Assembly: GCA_044361535.1 (NCBI GenBank)
Contig: JBIKIQ010000010.1
Location: 1-64,000, forward strand
Reading direction: 5' to 3'
Length of the DNA stretch: 64,000 nt
Origin: UBA952 sp044361535
GTDB lineage: Bacteria; Bacteroidota; Bacteroidia; Flavobacteriales_D; Crocinitomicaceae
A program made the position numbers and the translations under genes. Below, piece by piece: positions 59,844 to 64,000 of this stretch (the first letter of the stretch is position 1; every line of letters begins with the position of its first letter). Under the pieces are notes generated by a model that was not told where the DNA came from, made no database searches, and saw only the letters and a program-made list of their open reading frames with translations.

Positions 59844-60890
59844 TTGACAGACACAAGCAACCATATCATCAAAAAGATTGTTCAAGAGTTACAGCTTGAG
59901 TTCGGTGAATTGAAAAAACAACATAGTCTGTTAAAAAACCAAGATTTATTAGGGTTTTTGTTCTTTGGTGTGAGTATTGGTTCTATATTGTTGAGTGTTT
60001 ATTTATGGAATTTAGAAATTATAAATACGTGGATTCTGGTGTTCTGGATTGCTTTCTGGACCTCCATTTTACACGAACTTGAACACGACCTCATCCATGG
60101 ATTGTACTTTCCAAAAAATAAATGGGTTCATAATTTTATGTTGTTTTTTGTATGGTTTTTTAGACCACTTACTCTTAATCCCTGGATAAGAAGGTATTGG
60201 CATAACTACCATCATCAACATTCAGGACAAGTAATTGATATAGAAGAGCGAGGAGTAACTAATGGTGAAAAATGGTCTCTCCTTCGCTTGTTAATTACGC
60301 CGGATCTTGTTCTCGGTTTTCTCCTTCGTTTTCAACGAATAAGAAGAGAGATTATGGAAGAATATACCAAAGGAAATTTTTCAGAGAAAGATTTAAAAAA
60401 ACTACGACAAACAATTCTAGTTGGGCTATTGCCATTCGGTATACCTCTTACTTTTCTCTTTTATTTTTGGTTAGGCTATCACATCCTTTCAATTTTGTCT
60501 ATTCTAAATTTAGGTAAGGTTGAGGCTATAATTTTTATGGATAGTATCATTTCTCCCATTATGTATGTTTTTGTTATCCCAAATTTTATTCGGCAATTTT
60601 GTCTTCATTTCATAACGTCTAATATGCACTATTACGGAGATGTAGAGCATGGAAATATCATACAACAAACTCAAGTTTTAAATATATGGTGGACCTGGCC
60701 GTTTCAATTGTTTTGTTTCAATTTTGGAGCTACCCATTCTATCCATCATTTTGTTGTCAATGAAACTTTCTATAATCGACAATTAATTATGCGAAAAGCA
60801 CACGCAATCATGAAAGCAGGTGGAGTTCATTTTAACGATGTTCAGAGCTTTTGGAGGAAGAATAACTATCACAAAGGAATTACCAATTAG
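59844..60890 (+). CDS. Membrane-bound fatty acid desaturase/hydroxylase family protein
   Basis: 348 residues with the three di-iron histidine boxes of integral membrane desaturases: HELEHDLIH near 80-88, HNYHHQHSG near 124-132 and HSIHHFV near 299-305, spaced by two pairs of membrane segments. It probably acts on an acyl chain, carotenoid or other lipid; the substrate is unclear. The start appears to be TTG at 59844: the frame is closed by a stop at 59817-59819 and has no ATG or GTG before the conserved part. An AAGGAG at 59803-59808 is too far for a normal spacing, so the start is not certain. Confidence 0.78.
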   Translation: MTDTSNHIIKKIVQELQLEFGELKKQHSLLKNQDLLGFLFFGVSIGSILLSVYLWNLEIINTWILVFWIAFWTSILHELEHDLIHGLYFPKNKWVHNFMLFFVWFFRPLTLNPWIRRYWHNYHHQHSGQVIDIEERGVTNGEKWSLLRLLITPDLVLGFLLRFQRIRREIMEEYTKGNFSEKDLKKLRQTILVGLLPFGIPLTFLFYFWLGYHILSILSILNLGKVEAIIFMDSIISPIMYVFVIPNFIRQFCLHFITSNMHYYGDVEHGNIIQQTQVLNIWWTWPFQLFCFNFGATHSIHHFVVNETFYNRQLIMRKAHAIMKAGGVHFNDVQSFWRKNNYHKGITN

Positions 60891-60969
60891 TCATTAAAGT
60901 ATCACCTTAAACAAGAAAATTTAAGCTATTACAAGCAATTTCTCTTCGTAAATGAAAACAAAGAGGGTG

Positions 60970-61308
60970 TTATTTATTCAATTTCGATTCTAGGTATTCA
61001 ACTCGATTTCTCAACGCTTCGACCTCTTGAATAAGTCTAAAAACTTGAATGGAAATTCCGCCAGTCGACTCATAACTTTCGCGATTATCTGATACTACTT
61101 GACGATTCGTTTCCTCTAAAAACCATTGAGGTGATTTTTTCAAAATCCCTGCTATAATGATGAGGCGATTTACAGAAATTTCAGAAACTCCGCGTTCTAA
61201 ATTAGAATATGCCGCAACGGTAATTCCTAATTCATCTGCCAAATTTTGTTGACTTAAATTCAGTCTCAATCGTTCAATTCGAATTTTTTCTGCTACTGTT
61301 TCTTTCAC
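60970..61308 (-). CDS. XRE-family helix-turn-helix transcriptional regulator
   Basis: 112 residues: an HTH_3 domain at about 5-60 (IRIERLRLNLSQQNLADELGITVAAYSNLERGVSEISVNRLIIIAGIL) and a C-terminal coiled-coil-like helix (VFRLIQEVEALRNRVEYLESKLNK) that may mediate dimerisation. The start is GTG at 61308. Upstream repeats at 61365-61476 could be its own operator. The nearest genes are valS (upstream, same strand) and the desaturase (convergent); regulated targets unknown. Confidence 0.85.
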   Translation of the reverse strand: MKETVAEKIRIERLRLNLSQQNLADELGITVAAYSNLERGVSEISVNRLIIIAGILKKSPQWFLEETNRQVVSDNRESYESTGGISIQVFRLIQEVEALRNRVEYLESKLNK

Positions 61309-61364
61309 AGACTAAAATTACTACACGATTTCTAAGGGTTTGTTTATAAAAAGTTTAATTGTTT

Positions 61365-61476
61365 TAGTATAAATAAATAATTTCAATTAATACTATTTTA
61401 GGATCTATTTTTTTGTCTAAAGAAAAAAAAATAGTAACTAGAAGTTAATACTAAATCTAATTCAAGTATTAATTGA
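61365..61476. promoter_or_regulatory. Cluster of TTAATACT-type direct and inverted repeats before the XRE gene
   Basis: Forward copies: tcaattaatacta at 61383-61395 and agttaatacta at 61443-61453. Inverted copies: agtattaattga at 61465-61476 (an exact 12-nt inverse of 61383-61394) and tagtat at 61365-61370. The last copy runs into the 3' end of valS. A candidate operator for the downstream regulator, by position only; AT-rich chance similarity is possible. Confidence 0.35.
61405..61434 (-). terminator. AT-rich hairpin after valS
   Basis: ctattttttt at 61405-61414 and aaaaaaatag at 61425-61434 are exact inverse arms with a 10-nt loop, about 35 nt after the valS stop. It may act as a weak terminator; the stem is nearly all A-T. 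Confidence 0.3.
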
Positions 61477-64000
61477 GTTCACCAAGTTTTTGAGTAAGAA
61501 CTGCAATCTTATTCAATGCATCTGACTCTTTTTTGCGCTCAATTTCAATTACCTTGTCCGGTGCACCCGAAATAAATTTCTCATTAGTTAGTTTCATTCG
61601 AACACTTTCCAGAAATTTCTCTGTGTATGAAAGATCAGCAATCAATTTCTCTTTTTCACTTTCTAGGTCAATCGTATCTCCAAAAGGAATAAAATACTCA
61701 TTTGCGTTTATAATAAACGAATTACTTTGATTAACCTTCTCCTCCGTATATTGCAATTGAGAAAGATTTCCCATTTTTAAAATAACTGAGTCAAAACTAC
61801 TGTCAATTACTTGGTTTTTCTTGATAAATAGCTCTATTTTAACCTTGTTAGCGATATTTTGTTGCTTTCGAATATTTCTTATTTGTGTTACAACTTTTTC
61901 CATATAGTCAAATTGTGAAAGGATTTCAACATTCACAGTTCCAACTTCTGGCCATTTCGCAACAACAAGATCTTCATTTGTTTCATCAAGTAAATGCCAC
62001 AATTCTTCGCCTACAAATGGTGTGAATGGTTGTAGGATTTTCAATAATTCACCAAAAAAGTACTTTGTCTCAGCCAATGTTTTTGAATCTATTGGTTGTT
62101 CGTATCCAGGTTTGATCATTTCTAAATACCATGAACAGAAATCATCCCAAACCAATTTATAGGTAAGCATCAAAGCGTCTGAAATTCTAAATTTATCAAA
62201 TGCTACATTGATTTCTTCTAGGGTTTTATTAAATTTTGATCTAAACCATTCCACTGCCTTTCTTGAAGATTCAGGTTGATCAAACTCTTTAATTTCCCAT
62301 GCGGATACCAATCTGTATGCGTTCCAAATTTTATTCGTAAAATTCCTTCCTTGTTCACATTGAGAGCTATCAAAAGGTAAATCATTTCCTGCTGGCGATG
62401 AAATTAAAATACCTACACGAACGCCATCGGCACCATAATTCTCGATCAAGTCAAGTGGATCTGGTGAATTCCCTAAGGATTTAGACATTTTACGTCCTAG
62501 TTTATCACGAACAATACCAGTGTAGTAAACGTTTTTGAACGGTAAATCTCCCATGTATTCATATCCCGCAATTATCATTCGAGCAACCCAAAAGAACATA
62601 ATTTCTGGAGCTGTAACTAAGTCATTTGTTGGGTAATAATATTTTATCTCCTCGTTGTTGGGTCTTGTTAATCCATTAAAAACAGATATTGGCCATAACC
62701 AACTTGAAAACCAAGTATCCAAAACATCCTCGTCTTGCTTTAATTCGTTTTCTCCAATCTCACGTCCCGCCTTAGCTTTGGCTAGAACTAAAGCTTCTTC
62801 TTTTGTTTTTGCTACAACAAAGTCATTGGTATTTAAGCCGTAATACCACGCAGGAATTCTATGTCCCCACCATAGCTGACGTGAAATACACCAATCTTTA
62901 ATGTTCTCCATCCAATGGCGATAGGTATTCTTAAATTTCTCTGGATAAAATTGAATGTTTCCATTTTGAACATTTTCCAAAGCGGGTGCAGAAAGTTCTT
63001 TCATACTCACAAACCATTGGAGCGAAAGTCGAGGTTCAATAACTGAATTTGTTCGTTCAGAATAACCAACTTTGTTTATGTGATCTTCAGTTTTTACTAA
63101 GTAGCCTTTTTCATCCAATTCTTTTTCAATCAATTTTCGAACTTCAAAACGCTCTTTGTTTTCATAATGAAGTCCATTTTCATTTAACGTTCCATTTGGA
63201 TGAAAGATATCAATTGAAGCAAGGTTGTATTTTTTACCTAATTCATAGTCATTGATGTCGTGAGCAGGAGTAACTTTTAAACAGCCTGTCCCAAAATCCA
63301 TTTCAACATATTCATCTGCAATAATGGGCACAGAACGATTTGATATAGGCACAATTACATTTTTTCCAACGAAATTTTTGTAACGCTCATCTTTCGGGTT
63401 GACACAAATAGCGGTGTCACCTAAAATGGTTTCAGGCCTTGTTGTTGCGATTGTCAACCAATCATCAACAGAATTTTCAATTTTATAACGAACGAAAAAT
63501 AATTTAGAATTTACTTCTTTGTATATTACCTCTTCATCCGATAATGCAGTTAGAGCCTCTGGATCCCAATTGACCATGCGCAATCCACGATAGATCTTAC
63601 CTTTTTCAAACAAATCAATAAAAACATCAATTACTGACTCTGAATATTCTGGATCCATGGTGAAATGTGTGCGGTTCCAATCGCAAGACGCACCTAGTTT
63701 CTTAAGTTGTTCAAGAATAATACCTCCATGTTTGTCTTTCCATTCAAAAGCATGTTTTAAAAATTCATCACGTGTTAAATCCGATTTTTTAATTCCTTGT
63801 TCACGTAACTTTTGAACAACCTTGGCCTCTGTGGCAATAGATGCGTGATCCGTTCCTGGAACCCAACACGCATTTTTACCCAACATACGAGCACGTCTTA
63901 CAAGTACATCTTGTATGGTATTGTTCAACATATGTCCCATGTGCAATACACCCGTTACGTTAGGTGGAGGAATCACAACTGTATAAGGTTCCCGGCTATC
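61469..64000 (-). CDS. valS: Valine--tRNA ligase (N-terminus beyond window edge)
   Basis: Charges tRNA-Val. About 843 residues are visible; the frame runs open to the right edge, and the residues before the first internal GTG (DSREPYTV then VIPPPNVTG) are conserved ValS sequence, so the true start lies outside. The HIGH-type motif is LHMGHML and the KMSKS motif RKMSKSLGNSPDPLDL. The CP1 editing domain has TTRPETILGDTAICVNP, followed by the anticodon-binding domain and a C-terminal coiled coil (DLESEKEKLIADLSYTEKFLE). Catalytic motifs are intact. Confidence 0.97.
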   Translation of the reverse strand, partial: DSREPYTVVIPPPNVTGVLHMGHMLNNTIQDVLVRRARMLGKNACWVPGTDHASIATEAKVVQKLREQGIKKSDLTRDEFLKHAFEWKDKHGGIILEQLKKLGASCDWNRTHFTMDPEYSESVIDVFIDLFEKGKIYRGLRMVNWDPEALTALSDEEVIYKEVNSKLFFVRYKIENSVDDWLTIATTRPETILGDTAICVNPKDERYKNFVGKNVIVPISNRSVPIIADEYVEMDFGTGCLKVTPAHDINDYELGKKYNLASIDIFHPNGTLNENGLHYENKERFEVRKLIEKELDEKGYLVKTEDHINKVGYSERTNSVIEPRLSLQWFVSMKELSAPALENVQNGNIQFYPEKFKNTYRHWMENIKDWCISRQLWWGHRIPAWYYGLNTNDFVVAKTKEEALVLAKAKAGREIGENELKQDEDVLDTWFSSWLWPISVFNGLTRPNNEEIKYYYPTNDLVTAPEIMFFWVARMIIAGYEYMGDLPFKNVYYTGIVRDKLGRKMSKSLGNSPDPLDLIENYGADGVRVGILISSPAGNDLPFDSSQCEQGRNFTNKIWNAYRLVSAWEIKEFDQPESSRKAVEWFRSKFNKTLEEINVAFDKFRISDALMLTYKLVWDDFCSWYLEMIKPGYEQPIDSKTLAETKYFFGELLKILQPFTPFVGEELWHLLDETNEDLVVAKWPEVGTVNVEILSQFDYMEKVVTQIRNIRKQQNIANKVKIELFIKKNQVIDSSFDSVILKMGNLSQLQYTEEKVNQSNSFIINANEYFIPFGDTIDLESEKEKLIADLSYTEKFLESVRMKLTNEKFISGAPDKVIEIERKKESDALNKIAVLTQKLGELN

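Noticed and set aside
63976..64000. valS start at the GTG at 63976
   Set aside because: The codons upstream to the window edge encode conserved ValS sequence (DSREPYTV), so the gene is simply truncated by the window.

Overview
The window is AT-rich DNA from a Bacteroidota chromosome, most likely order Flavobacteriales. Three things point there: two very large secreted proteins ending in type IX secretion system (T9SS, Por) type A sorting domains, a secreted DUF4476 protein, and several TAnnTTTG promoter elements 16-34 nt before start codons. The genus cannot be fixed from the sequence. TTG starts, often overlapping the previous stop as TTGA, are frequent.

Layout. (1) 1-10964, all +: a surface-glycan cluster of the ABC-transporter type. 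It holds wzm/wzt, a methyltransferase, three glycosyltransferases, an AsnB-type amidotransferase, a neutral-ceramidase-fold hydrolase and a GNAT acyltransferase. (2) 10998-16223: a 1741-residue T9SS substrate with a duplicated LamG-like/Ig-like block and PKD-type repeats. (3) 16224-18070: hairpin-rich tandem repeats split by a complete IS4-family (IS50/Tn5-like) insertion sequence. The element has 17-bp perfect terminal repeats and a 10-bp target duplication, and its transposase carries one in-frame TAG inside the catalytic YREK motif. (4) 18071-28464: mostly housekeeping genes on the minus strand: a CPBP membrane protein, the operon ychF-fahA-rel, divergent ettA, and the operon accC-rsgA-dtd. 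(5) 28620-37746: an outer-membrane-type protein and a 2747-residue T9SS mosaic protein, converging on a shared terminator. (6) 37988-40747: rpe, rhomboid protease, class IV aminotransferase, second CPBP protein. (7) 40752-46025: a LemA gene followed by three TPM-domain genes and an outer-membrane-type protein, plus a transglutaminase-like protein and a small membrane protein. (8) 46124-55729, all +: a second glycan locus, of the Wzx/Wzy type, with flippase, two O-antigen ligase/polymerase-like proteins, three glycosyltransferases, a hexapeptide acyltransferase, a DegT aminotransferase and a PglC-type initiating sugar transferase. A secreted Asn/Thr-rich DUF4476 protein follows it. (9) 57228-64000: pheT, a membrane desaturase, an XRE regulator and valS, which runs off the right edge.

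Taken together, much of the window builds the cell surface: one glycan exported by an ABC transporter, one flipped and polymerised, two giant T9SS proteins, and membrane protease/TPM/LemA envelope factors, interspersed with core translation genes (pheT, valS, ettA, rsgA, dtd, ychF, rel). No CRISPR array, tRNA or rRNA gene, or prophage was seen. The observations I rate highest are the hydrolase/acyltransferase pair inside the ABC-type glycan cluster, the LemA plus triple-TPM operon whose two membrane-linked members share an identical Gly-rich C-terminus, and the IS copy disabled by a single nonsense codon.
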